This document shows positions 1 through 5,650 of a DNA stretch of 7,090 nucleotides, one piece after another. The stretch comes from Hyphomicrobiales bacterium (GTDB lineage Bacteria > Pseudomonadota > Alphaproteobacteria > Rhizobiales > HXMU1428-3). The notes under the pieces are model-generated. The model was not told the origin of the DNA. It was given only the letters and a program-made list of their open reading frames with translations, and made no database searches. The translations under genes were made by a program, and so were the position numbers. The stretch covers positions 1 to 7,090 of the forward strand of contig JAJFHW010000044.1 in assembly GCA_021775385.1 (NCBI GenBank). The letters are read 5' to 3'. Positions within the stretch are counted from its first letter, which is position 1; each line of letters begins with the position of its first letter.

Positions 1-434
1 GACATAACGCTGAGTTTTATATTTTTCCCGCGGCAGAGGCGTGTTAATTCATCGAGGCCATATTGCCAATAGGAAGGGCCGCCAAGCACTCGCACAATGA
101 TGAGTTTGGCATGTTTTAAAGTTTGCTCAATATATAGATCAATCGAGTAGTTGTGATTGAGGTTGAGTAAGTTAGCCAACCTAAGAGATTCTTTTGGTCC
201 CTTCAGTTGATCTTTTTCATTGCCTTCAGATGCCGACAAAGTATCCGGCCCAGTAACCGGGACGTGATGGCCGTTAGATTGTGTGCTTTGTTGAATTTGT
301 GAATATGCTTTTGCAAGGCCGGCGATTTCTGTATCGGCGGAGGTGAGCACGACGATATCGCCCGGCGTTTGGGCCAGGTCGATTGGGTCTTTGCCGTCGT
401 CGATGCCGCCGGCTTGTGCTGTCAATAAATGCAT
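1..434 (-). CDS. cobN: Cobaltochelatase large subunit CobN, N-terminal part (partial)
   Basis: CobN is the large subunit of the ATP-dependent CobN-CobS-CobT cobaltochelatase, which inserts cobalt into hydrogenobyrinic acid a,c-diamide in aerobic cobalamin synthesis. Only the first 144 codons are present; the gene continues past the left edge, and the family is normally well over 1,000 residues. The visible protein opens with MHLLTAQAGGIDDG, then LAQTPGDIVVLTSADTEIAG, and later has IIVRVLGGPSYWQYGLDEL. This is the usual start of alphaproteobacterial CobN: a small Rossmann-like beginning followed by the R-x-L-G-G segment. The ATG at 434 is chosen because homologues begin with the same MHLL residues; a GGAAG lies about 10 bases upstream. 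It is the third gene of a cobU > cobW > cobN series, but a 278-bp gap with palindromic repeats separates it from cobW, so it may be transcribed or processed separately. The family call is confident. Confidence 0.93.
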   Translation of the reverse strand, partial: MHLLTAQAGGIDDGKDPIDLAQTPGDIVVLTSADTEIAGLAKAYSQIQQSTQSNGHHVPVTGPDTLSASEGNEKDQLKGPKESLRLANLLNLNHNYSIDLYIEQTLKHAKLIIVRVLGGPSYWQYGLDELTRLCRGKNIKLSVM

Positions 435-456
435 AAAAACAAAACTTCCACATTTA

Positions 457-574
457 GCTTTTGAGGGCGTTAAAGAAAATTTGTAGACCCTTAAATAGAT
501 CTGATTATTTCGCGGTCCTAAAAATTTTCTTTGCCTACTCAGGGACAAAATCTGAAAGTTTTTGGATCGAGTTT
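457..574. repeat. Palindromic repeat, copy A
   Basis: This is the first of two adjacent imperfect copies in the cobW-cobN gap. Read on the plus strand it has a GAGGGCGTTAA lead-in and a left stem AAAGAAAATTT (472-482). After a loop of about 40 bases comes the exact complement AAATTTTCTTT (522-532). The stem extends inwards by TAG-ACC against GGT-CTA with one bulged base. A conserved tail follows: GCCTACTCA, then ACAAAATCTGAA, then TTTTGGATCGAGTT. There is no convincing coding potential; a 62-codon open frame over both copies has no ribosome site and follows the hairpins. The element could be a dispersed intergenic palindrome, an RNA processing or stability hairpin between cobW and cobN, or a small RNA. 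I cannot name the family. Confidence 0.7.
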
Positions 575-702
575 CTGAGGACGTTAAGGCTAATTTTTTA
601 CCCCCTCAAATATGTCTCTATATTCTGTTGTTCTAATCTGTGGGCCTAAAAAATTAGCCTTGCCTACTCAAACACAAAATCTGAATCTTTTGGATTGAGT
701 TG
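571..702. repeat. Palindromic repeat, copy B
   Basis: The second copy directly follows copy A. Its lead-in GAGGACGTTAA (577-587) and tail (GCCTACTCA, ACAAAATCTGAA, TTTTGGATTGAGTT, 662-701) match copy A closely. Its stem is different: AAGGCTAATTTTTTA (586-600) pairs perfectly over 15 bp with TAAAAAATTAGCCTT (647-661), and CCC/GGG pairs follow inside. The spacing between copies is 114 bases at the lead-in and 129 at the tail, so the loops differ in length. The outer sequence is conserved while the stem has changed on both sides, which points to selection for the fold. The copy ends about 10 bases beyond the cobW stop codon. Confidence 0.7.
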
Positions 703-712
703 CTATTTTTTT

Positions 713-1786
713 CTAAGCAACTACGCTTAGTTTTGATTTAATTGAGTTTGTAATTTTGTCTCTATCCATTCCGGCTTGGCCTATTACTACTAAATTTGAG
801 AAGCGGGTTTCTTCTAGGTCCCATGGTTTGTCGTAGTAGGCGTCTAGTCTTGGGCCTACGGCTTGGATTTGGAGGCGCATGTCTTTGTCTTTTACTGAGA
901 CAAAACCTTTTAGTCTTAAGATGTCGTGGGCTTTGATTATTTCGATAAGTTTGTTTTTAAAACCTTCCACATCATCTATCGTCTCAAGGGCGACATTAAA
1001 ACTTTCAAAGTCATCATGATCGTGTGTGTGATGGTGGTGGATGTCATCACCTTGGGCTGCGTGATGGCGCTCGTGGTGAGACATGCGGTTGTCATCTTCA
1101 GCTTTCATATCTAGCCCTAGGAGAACATCAACTGGCAGTTTGCCTTTTTGTGATTTGACCAATTGAACGCCGTCTCTTGTTTCTTTTGAAACTAGTGTCT
1201 TTACATTGGTTAGGGCTTGATCATCGATAAGGTCTGTTTTTGAAAGAACGATTAAGTCAGCGCAATTGACTTGATCTTCAAATAATTCGCCCAACGGTGT
1301 TTCGTGATCTAACGCTTCGTCTTGTTCGCGCTGTGCTTGCACCTGAATTTCATTGGCGGCAAAACGTCCTTCAGAGACGGCAGGAGCATCTACGATTGTT
1401 ACAACACCATCAACGGTGACTTCTGTTTTAATTTCAGGCCAATTAAATGCGCGAACTAGTGGTTGAGGGAGTGCTAGGCCGGATGTTTCAATGATGATAT
1501 GATCCGGGCGCTGATCTCGGCTGAGGAGTTTTTCTATAGTTGGGATGAAATCTTCAGCCACGGTGCAGCAAATGCAACCGTTAGCTAGTTCTACAATGTC
1601 GTCTTCAGTACAGTTTTCATCGCCGCATGATTTTAACACTTCACCGTCAACTCCCACGTCACCAAATTCATTGATGATTAAGGCAAGGCGTTTCCCGTTT
1701 GCGTTTTCAATCAGGTTGCGAATGAGTGTGGTTTTACCGGCACCTAGAAAGCCAGTGATCACTGTGACAGGAATTTTATGGGGCAT
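713..1786 (-). CDS. cobW: Cobalamin biosynthesis GTPase CobW
   Basis: CobW is a COG0523 G3E-family P-loop GTPase and metallochaperone, thought to deliver cobalt for corrin metallation; it acts in the cytoplasm. At 357 residues it has the usual length. Visible in order are the Walker A loop GFLGAGKTT (residues 12-20), the metal-binding GCICCTV motif (Cys71, 73, 74), an ETSGLA segment (about 100-105) and the SKTD guanine-specificity motif (182-185). A histidine-rich linker at about 237-257 has ten His, including HHHH followed by THDH. A CobW C-terminal domain fills the rest. The extra Cys54 and Cys59 ahead of CICC could also bind metal. The ATG at 1786 places the P-loop at the expected distance, and a purine-rich GAGAAGAGA lies upstream. 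It starts 38 bases after cobU and precedes cobN, which suits supply of cobalt to the chelatase. The CICC motif and His-rich loop support the cobalt subgroup over zinc-related COG0523 proteins, but that remains inference. Confidence 0.94.
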   Translation of the reverse strand: MPHKIPVTVITGFLGAGKTTLIRNLIENANGKRLALIINEFGDVGVDGEVLKSCGDENCTEDDIVELANGCICCTVAEDFIPTIEKLLSRDQRPDHIIIETSGLALPQPLVRAFNWPEIKTEVTVDGVVTIVDAPAVSEGRFAANEIQVQAQREQDEALDHETPLGELFEDQVNCADLIVLSKTDLIDDQALTNVKTLVSKETRDGVQLVKSQKGKLPVDVLLGLDMKAEDDNRMSHHERHHAAQGDDIHHHHTHDHDDFESFNVALETIDDVEGFKNKLIEIIKAHDILRLKGFVSVKDKDMRLQIQAVGPRLDAYYDKPWDLEETRFSNLVVIGQAGMDRDKITNSIKSKLSVVA

Positions 1787-1824
1787 TTAGAGATCTCTTC
1801 TCATGAATTCATCAAGTATGATGA

Positions 1825-2331
1825 CTATTTTAAATTAAGGGGTAGTCCTGCAGCTATAAAAACTACATTTGTGGCACATTTGGCAAGCTTTTGATTTAAT
1901 AAACCTTGTTCATCCCTAAAGGCCCTAGCGAGGACATTTTCCGGTACAATTGAGAGGCCAAGCTCATTTGAGACAAGTATCACATCAGCGGTACTTTTTG
2001 GTAAAATGTTCAACAGGGCCTCCGTCACATAAATGATGTCTTGATTATGTTCCATGAGATTTGATAACCAAATGGTCATGCAATCTATCAGAATGACTGT
2101 ATTTTCAGGATGTGACTTTGTTAAGTGAGATATGAGGTCTATGGGTTCTTCTATTGTTTCCCAGTGCTTATCTCGCTGAGTTTGATGAGATTTGATGCGT
2201 TTTTGCATTTCTTCATCTCTTGCTTCAGCTGTAGCGATATAGATTTTGTTTGAATAGGGGCTTGCTAAATTTTCAGCATATAAACTTTTGCCGCTTTTTG
2301 CTCCGCCAAAAATTAATGAAATTTTATTCAT
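1825..2331 (-). CDS. cobU: Adenosylcobinamide kinase / adenosylcobinamide-phosphate guanylyltransferase (CobU/CobP)
   Basis: This bifunctional cytoplasmic enzyme phosphorylates adenosylcobinamide and then transfers GMP to give adenosylcobinamide-GDP, the substrate of CobS. The 168 residues are near the family's usual length. The P-loop is GGAKSGKS (9-16). His49, in a RIKSHQTQR segment, lies where the guanylylated histidine of Salmonella CobU is found. Further family marks are LIDCMTIWLSNL, the VSNELGLSIVPENVLARAFRDE block (here split as VSNELGLSIVPEN and LARAFRDEQGLLNQ) and the C-terminal AAGLPLNLK. In aerobic pathways the gene is usually called cobP. The ATG at 2331 is fixed by the P-loop position; no good Shine-Dalgarno sequence is seen ahead of it. 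It is the first gene of the minus-strand series, is followed by cobW after 38 bases, and is divergent from cobT. All key residues are present. Confidence 0.94.
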   Translation of the reverse strand: MNKISLIFGGAKSGKSLYAENLASPYSNKIYIATAEARDEEMQKRIKSHQTQRDKHWETIEEPIDLISHLTKSHPENTVILIDCMTIWLSNLMEHNQDIIYVTEALLNILPKSTADVILVSNELGLSIVPENVLARAFRDEQGLLNQKLAKCATNVVFIAAGLPLNLK

Positions 2332-2449
2332 AGGATATGTCGTTCGTTTTGGTTATTCTGTGATGATTTGTTTTTGTCATTAAATGTTTGTTTTTCTGTA
2401 ATTTTTTAGATACTCATGTTGGCAACCCTTTTTGGATATTTATTATTTT
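2332..2449. promoter_or_regulatory. Divergent cobU / cobT intergenic region
   Basis: This short, very AT-rich stretch separates the divergent cobU and cobT starts and must hold promoters for both directions unless transcription enters from elsewhere. T-rich tracts are obvious, but no pair of hexamers stands out clearly enough to call. It contains no B12-box sequence and is too short for a cobalamin riboswitch. Confidence 0.4.
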
Positions 2450-3487
2450 ATGTTTGAGACCATTGATAGCTTTCTTTTCTCTTTAAACTCTTTGCCAACT
2501 GCTAAGGTTGAGTTTCAAGAGGCGGCACAGGCACGGCAAAACCAATTAACAAAGCCAATTGGGTCTCTTGGCCGGCTGGAAGATATTGCTATATGGCTGG
2601 CTGGATGGCAAGGCCTGGACTGTCCGAAATTAGATCAAATTTCTGCTTTTGTATTTGCTGGGAACCATGGGGTTGTTGAAGCAGGTATTTCACCTTTTCC
2701 GGCTTCTGTAACCGAGCAAATGGTACAAAATTTTAATAATGGTGGGGCGGCGATTAATGCGCTGACTACTGTTTTTGGTCATGAACTTACAGTTATTCCT
2801 CTTTACTTGGACAGACCTACGAAGAATATAACTGTTGCACCGGCGATGACACTGGATGAAACATTGGAAGCTATAAATATTGGTGCATCTTGCGTTGAGA
2901 ACTGTGATGCGGACTTAGTTTATTTTGGTGAAATGGGGATTGGGAATACCACCATTGCTTCAACTTTGGCAGCAGCAACTTGTGGTGGTTGTGGAGCTGA
3001 TTGGGCCGGGCCTGGAACCGGGCTCACTTCTGAAGGTGTTAACCTTAAAAGTGAAGTTATCGATCGAGCTTTAGCATTCCATAATCTAAAAAAAGATAAA
3101 AAAATGAAGATTGGCTCATCATCACCAATTGATATAATTCGGTTGGTTGGTGGAAGAGAACAAGCTGCTTTGGCGGGGGCTGTGGTTGCAGCCAGGTTGA
3201 AGCGTATACCAGTTTTATTAGATGGATTTGTCGTGACAGCGGCTGTTGCTCCTTTGAGTTTACTTGAAGTTAATGCGCTTGATCATTGTTTGGCTGCCCA
3301 TTGTTCAGCAGAACCTGCTCATCAAAGATTACTGGATTTTTTATGGTTAGAACCTTTGTTAAATTTAAATATGCGCTTGGGTGAAGGGACAGGGGCTGCG
3401 CTTGCTGTAGAACTTGTTAGAGGCGCAGTGGCTACTCATTCTCATATGGCGACGTTTGATGAGGCTGCAATCTCCAATCGTGATTGA
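2450..3487 (+). CDS. cobT: Nicotinate-nucleotide--dimethylbenzimidazole phosphoribosyltransferase CobT
   Basis: CobT (called CobU in the Pseudomonas denitrificans naming) transfers phosphoribose from nicotinate mononucleotide to 5,6-dimethylbenzimidazole, making alpha-ribazole phosphate for the lower ligand of cobalamin. The 345-residue length is typical. Visible motifs are QLTKPIGSLGRLE (32-44), AGNHG (70-74) followed by VVEAGISPFPASVT, GEMGIGNTTIAS in the middle, and LGEGTGAALA near the end. Glu312 in the last motif matches the catalytic glutamate (Glu317 in Salmonella). I chose the ATG at 2450 because homologues begin a few residues before this point and a GGAT lies about 12 bases upstream. 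An in-frame TTG at 2432 would add six residues but has no ribosome site. It forms a pair with cobS 37 bases downstream. Despite the shared name it is not the cobaltochelatase CobT subunit. Confidence 0.95.
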   Translation: MFETIDSFLFSLNSLPTAKVEFQEAAQARQNQLTKPIGSLGRLEDIAIWLAGWQGLDCPKLDQISAFVFAGNHGVVEAGISPFPASVTEQMVQNFNNGGAAINALTTVFGHELTVIPLYLDRPTKNITVAPAMTLDETLEAINIGASCVENCDADLVYFGEMGIGNTTIASTLAAATCGGCGADWAGPGTGLTSEGVNLKSEVIDRALAFHNLKKDKKMKIGSSSPIDIIRLVGGREQAALAGAVVAARLKRIPVLLDGFVVTAAVAPLSLLEVNALDHCLAAHCSAEPAHQRLLDFLWLEPLLNLNMRLGEGTGAALAVELVRGAVATHSHMATFDEAAISNRD

Positions 3488-3493
3488 TTGGAG
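3472..3493 (+). repeat. Hairpin over the cobT stop codon
   Basis: CTCCAATC (3472-3479) and GATTGGAG (3486-3493) form a perfect 8-bp inverted repeat with a 6-base loop. The loop and right arm carry the cobT TGA stop (3485-3487). No T-tract follows directly, so it does not look like a full terminator. It could dampen read-through or help coupling between cobT and cobS. Confidence 0.5.
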
Positions 3494-3524
3494 TGATTTG
3501 TTTGTATTGTAAGGGATTTGTTAC

Positions 3525-4286
3525 TTGTTGATTTTAAAGCAAATAATTCTGTGTTTTCAATTTTTAACACGTATACCCCTGCCTGCTTTTATACTTTCTT
3601 CTTCTCCTAAAATGTCTCTTGCTTCGACCGTTTGGTGCTTTCCAATTATAGGTGCATTTATTGGCAGCGTCCTTTGGGGCTTTGTTCTGTTTTTGGATAG
3701 CTTGGGTGTTCCGTTTCATTTGCAATGTATTGCTGTTCTTGTCTTAGGGATTTGTGTTACCGGCGCCCTTCATGAAGATGGTTTTGCTGATTTTTTTGAT
3801 GGTCTTGGCGTTTATGATAGAAAACGTGCTCTTGAAGTGATGAGAGAAGCCCAAGTGGGAAGCTTTGGTGCTCTTGCGCTTTTGGTGAGTTTTGCTTGGC
3901 GCGGGGTCGCGCTTTTTGAGTTAGGGTCTGTATATTTGGTTGGGCTCAGTTTGTTACTAACTCATATAGGGGCACGAGGTTTGATGGCGTTAATGTTACT
4001 GTTGCCACTTGCCCGATCTGATGGGTTGGCAGTCTCTAGTGGTAAGGCTACATGGTTTACTGTTTTGTTTGCTCTGGCTTTTAGTGGGGCTGTGTTTTTT
4101 GCACTTCTTCCCTGGTTTGTTGCGCTCATGGCTTTTTTAATCAGTGGTGCTGGACTGTTGTTGATCTCTTTAATTGCTCAGCGTCGTTATGGTGGTTTAA
4201 CGGGGGATGTTTATGGTGCGGGTGAGCAGGTGTGTGAGATGCTGATGCTTGGTGTTTTCGCTTCTCTGTTACCTGGACTTATATAA
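3525..4286 (+). CDS. cobS: Adenosylcobinamide-GDP ribazoletransferase (cobalamin synthase) CobS
   Basis: CobS is the inner-membrane enzyme that joins adenosylcobinamide-GDP to alpha-ribazole (phosphate) in the last assembly step of cobalamin. The 253 residues are hydrophobic throughout, with several membrane segments. The family marks are QFLTRIPLP (12-20), HEDGFADFFDG (83-93; usually HEDGLADTADG), MREAQVGSFG shortly after, and GGLTGDVYGA (223-232). Acidic residues in the first and last of these blocks are thought to bind the metal used in catalysis. The start is TTG at 3525: an AAGGGA lies 8 bases upstream, an in-frame stop sits at 3510, and the next ATG (3612) would remove the conserved QFLTRIPLP segment. 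A second TTG at 3528 is equally possible. The gene follows cobT closely and is ended by a strong inverted repeat. It is distinct from the chelatase subunit also named CobS. Confidence 0.94.
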   Translation: MLILKQIILCFQFLTRIPLPAFILSSSPKMSLASTVWCFPIIGAFIGSVLWGFVLFLDSLGVPFHLQCIAVLVLGICVTGALHEDGFADFFDGLGVYDRKRALEVMREAQVGSFGALALLVSFAWRGVALFELGSVYLVGLSLLLTHIGARGLMALMLLLPLARSDGLAVSSGKATWFTVLFALAFSGAVFFALLPWFVALMAFLISGAGLLLISLIAQRRYGGLTGDVYGAGEQVCEMLMLGVFASLLPGLI

Positions 4287-4291
4287 AAAAG

Positions 4292-4328
4292 AATAAAAAC
4301 CGCATTAAACTAATCAGCGGTTTTTATT
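4292..4328. terminator. Bidirectional terminator between cobS and cbtA
   Basis: AATAAAAACCGC (4292-4303) and GCGGTTTTTATT (4317-4328) are a perfect 12-bp inverted repeat around a 13-base loop. On the plus strand the right arm gives a GC-containing stem running into TTTTTATT just after the cobS stop; on the minus strand the complement does the same after the cbtA stop at 4332. This is the classic layout of a factor-independent terminator shared by two convergent genes. Confidence 0.85.
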
Positions 4329-4331
4329 AAT

Positions 4332-5060
4332 TTATGCGCTGAATTTTTTATAAAAAGTGCCACTGAACCATCCTAGTAGAGACCAGAGAATAAAATTGCA
4401 GGCTAGGCTTGCTGTTACAAAGTGGCCTTGAATTTCTGCAGGAACTGAGCTTGCATACCCTTCAGGATGAGGGGCACCAATGGCATGTGGGGCCATAATT
4501 AGTATAACGCCTATGGCGCGCAGAACCCAATTATTTGCAAAGACCAATAACGCTATGGCTATGGATGTAGCAACTGCGGTGATGAGCCACCAAATTTGTC
4601 TTGAGACCAGATCGGCTGCGGCACTACCTGGAAGCTCTGGTGGAAGACCAAGTGACGGAGCGAGTGCTATGGCTGCAAAACCGGCCATACCACACATTAC
4701 GCCAGTGCGGCCATTAACTGATTGGTTCGATAGGGCGTAAGCTGAGGTTAGCAACAAAGCAAAGCCAATTGCTGTTAGGATTGTTGTTAGTCCTGAGTAG
4801 GCTGTTCGTTCAATTCCATCAGCGGGGCTCCATTCAGGTGAGCTTTCACCTTCTTTGTGGGCATTTCCGTGAACCAAAATTAAATAAGGGTGTGCATTGG
4901 ATTGATAGAGTGATGCTTTTGTTTCAGATTTTGGAGTGCCACCTTCATATTTCTCGGCTTCGATAATGAGAGGGGTTGTGGTGACGTGATGAAGTGCGGT
5001 GACAATGAGGCCGCCCAATAAACCAGCTAAAATGGCGCTTAAAAAAATTCGTTGAAACAT
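4332..5060 (-). CDS. cbtA: Cobalt transporter subunit CbtA
   Basis: CbtA is a predicted inner-membrane cobalt permease known from B12-regulated loci, where it usually follows the small protein CbtB. The 242-residue product starts MFQRIFLSAILAGLLGGL, the usual CbtA opening and its first membrane span. It has about five spans: around 4-25, a second after TAYSGLTTILTAIG, a third around CGMAGFAAIALAPSLGLP, a fourth from IWWLITAVATSIAIALL into a hydrophobic stretch ending in APHAIGAPHPEG, and a last near FILWSLLGWFSG. Histidines at HH after the first span and in the PHAIGAPHPE loop could contact metal. The ATG at 5060 is chosen because AAAAGGACA lies just upstream and homologues start there. A frame open back to 5123 adds 21 polar residues encoded by a hairpin and is rejected. 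It follows cbtB by 262 bases, an unusually long gap filled with structured sequence. Confidence 0.9.
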   Translation of the reverse strand: MFQRIFLSAILAGLLGGLIVTALHHVTTTPLIIEAEKYEGGTPKSETKASLYQSNAHPYLILVHGNAHKEGESSPEWSPADGIERTAYSGLTTILTAIGFALLLTSAYALSNQSVNGRTGVMCGMAGFAAIALAPSLGLPPELPGSAAADLVSRQIWWLITAVATSIAIALLVFANNWVLRAIGVILIMAPHAIGAPHPEGYASSVPAEIQGHFVTASLACNFILWSLLGWFSGTFYKKFSA

Positions 5061-5080
5061 TGGGGTGTCCTTTTTTAATT

Positions 5081-5270
5081 GCGCTTTAGGTTGCCTACTA
5101 GCAACCGCGCTTTTCTCTCTCACGGCTTATCCAAGCGCTTAAGGCGCTTGGGTCTCCGAGGGGCGGCACTAGGTACCGGACGCCATAGGCGTTATGTCCT
5201 TCAGCCCGAAAAGGACTGAACTCCTTCTTCGTAAGGAGAGGCTTTTTGTTTTGAAGCTTAAGGATGCTTC
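5081..5270 (-). ncRNA. Unassigned multi-hairpin leader between cbtB and cbtA
   Basis: This GC-rich block holds six hairpins in 190 bases. Plus-strand arms are GCGC-GGTTGC/GCAACC-GCGC (5081-5110), CCAAGCGC/GCGCTTGG (5131-5151), ACGCC/GGCGT (5180-5192), TTCAGCCC/GGACTGAA (5200-5220), CTCCTT/AAGGAG (5221-5238) and GAAGC/GCTTC (5253-5270). The fourth has a C-A mismatch on the plus strand but a G-U pair on the minus strand, which favours an RNA read in the cbtB > cbtA direction. A competing GTCCTT/AAGGAC pairing (5196-5201/5211-5216) excludes that stem. The block ends about 20 bases before cbtA. It does not match the cobalamin, NiCo, M-box, yybP-ykoY or fluoride riboswitch consensus as I remember them. 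It could be a leader controlling cbtA, a processing element, or an inserted intergenic palindrome cluster. Confidence 0.5.
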
Positions 5271-5322
5271 ATTGATCTAGTTAACTGAATAGGAGATCTT
5301 ATATTTCGTCACTTCATGTAAG

Positions 5323-5526
5323 CTAGTGACAAGGAAAGCCGATAGAGTGACGTGTATCGTGGCCGGCGTTGTGCGCGATGTTTTGATAAGAAAAATTAGT
5401 CGCCAGAATTAAAAATAAACCAAAAAAGGCTGCGCTAAAAATGGTCATTGTTTCTTTGAGTGAAACTTCATTTGTAAGGGCATTGTTTTCAAGTGCAATA
5501 GCTTTTGCTTCTGATTGTTTTTTCAT
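5323..5526 (-). CDS. cbtB: Cobalt transporter subunit CbtB
   Basis: CbtB is a small single-span membrane protein found with CbtA; the pair is predicted to import cobalt under B12 riboswitch control. The 67-residue product has a charged N-terminus (MKKQSEAKAIAL), one hydrophobic span around IFSAAFFGLFLILATNF, and the family's histidine-rich C-terminus AHNAGHDTRHSIGFPCH, whose His and Cys residues probably bind metal. I chose the ATG at 5526 because AAAGGAA lies 7-8 bases upstream. A GTG at 5547 would add seven residues and overlap both the Shine-Dalgarno sequence and a 5-bp hairpin, so it is less likely. The gene lies downstream of the cobalamin riboswitch and upstream of cbtA. Confidence 0.9.
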   Translation of the reverse strand: MKKQSEAKAIALENNALTNEVSLKETMTIFSAAFFGLFLILATNFSYQNIAHNAGHDTRHSIGFPCH

Positions 5527-5539
5527 TTTTAATTCCTTT

Positions 5540-5554
5540 CCGTCCACCCGACGG
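5540..5554 (-). promoter_or_regulatory. Hairpin next to the cbtB ribosome binding site
   Basis: On the minus strand CCGTC, loop GGGTG and GACGG form a 5-bp hairpin whose right arm abuts the GGAAAGGAA ribosome site of cbtB (5533-5541). It is a candidate part of the riboswitch expression platform, which would then act on translation. No clear T-tract terminator is seen between the aptamer and cbtB, in line with that reading. The assignment is tentative. Confidence 0.35.
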
Positions 5555-5650
5555 TGTTGGGTAATATGACCTTTGTAAATCTTAGACCATAAAAATTTAG
5601 TTTTCCCATTTAGCTTTGTTAGGTTTCCTGACTTAAGGGTCTTAGCTGTA

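Noticed and set aside
461..649. A 62-codon open frame on the plus strand in the cobW-cobN gap
   Set aside because: It lies over both palindromic repeats, has no ribosome site and shows no recognisable protein feature; its sequence is explained by the hairpins.
926..1114. Open frames opposite or inside cobW, cbtA and the iron-binding protein gene (for example 926-1114, 1545-1790, 4480-4740, 4769-4966, 6069-6260, 6749-6970)
   Set aside because: Each overlaps a well-supported gene in another frame and has no family features of its own.
2432..2449. A TTG start for CobT six codons upstream
   Set aside because: No ribosome site precedes it and the extra residues are not typical of the family; it cannot be fully excluded.
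5089..5098. TTGCCTACT shared between the cbtA leader and the cobW-cobN repeats
   Set aside because: The match is only nine bases, and the surrounding sequence and hairpin layout differ, so chance is a sufficient explanation.
5061..5123. A 21-residue N-terminal extension of CbtA
   Set aside because: It is encoded by the leader hairpin and is highly polar, while the ATG at 5060 has a good ribosome site and matches the usual CbtA start.
5221..5250. TTCGTAAGGAGAGGCT on the plus strand resembling the M-box (magnesium) riboswitch opening
   Set aside because: The rest of the M-box core does not follow, no plus-strand gene is served, and the likeness is limited to a short purine-rich segment.
5527..5547. 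A GTG start for CbtB seven codons upstream
   Set aside because: It would cover the clear AAAGGAA ribosome site of the ATG at 5526.
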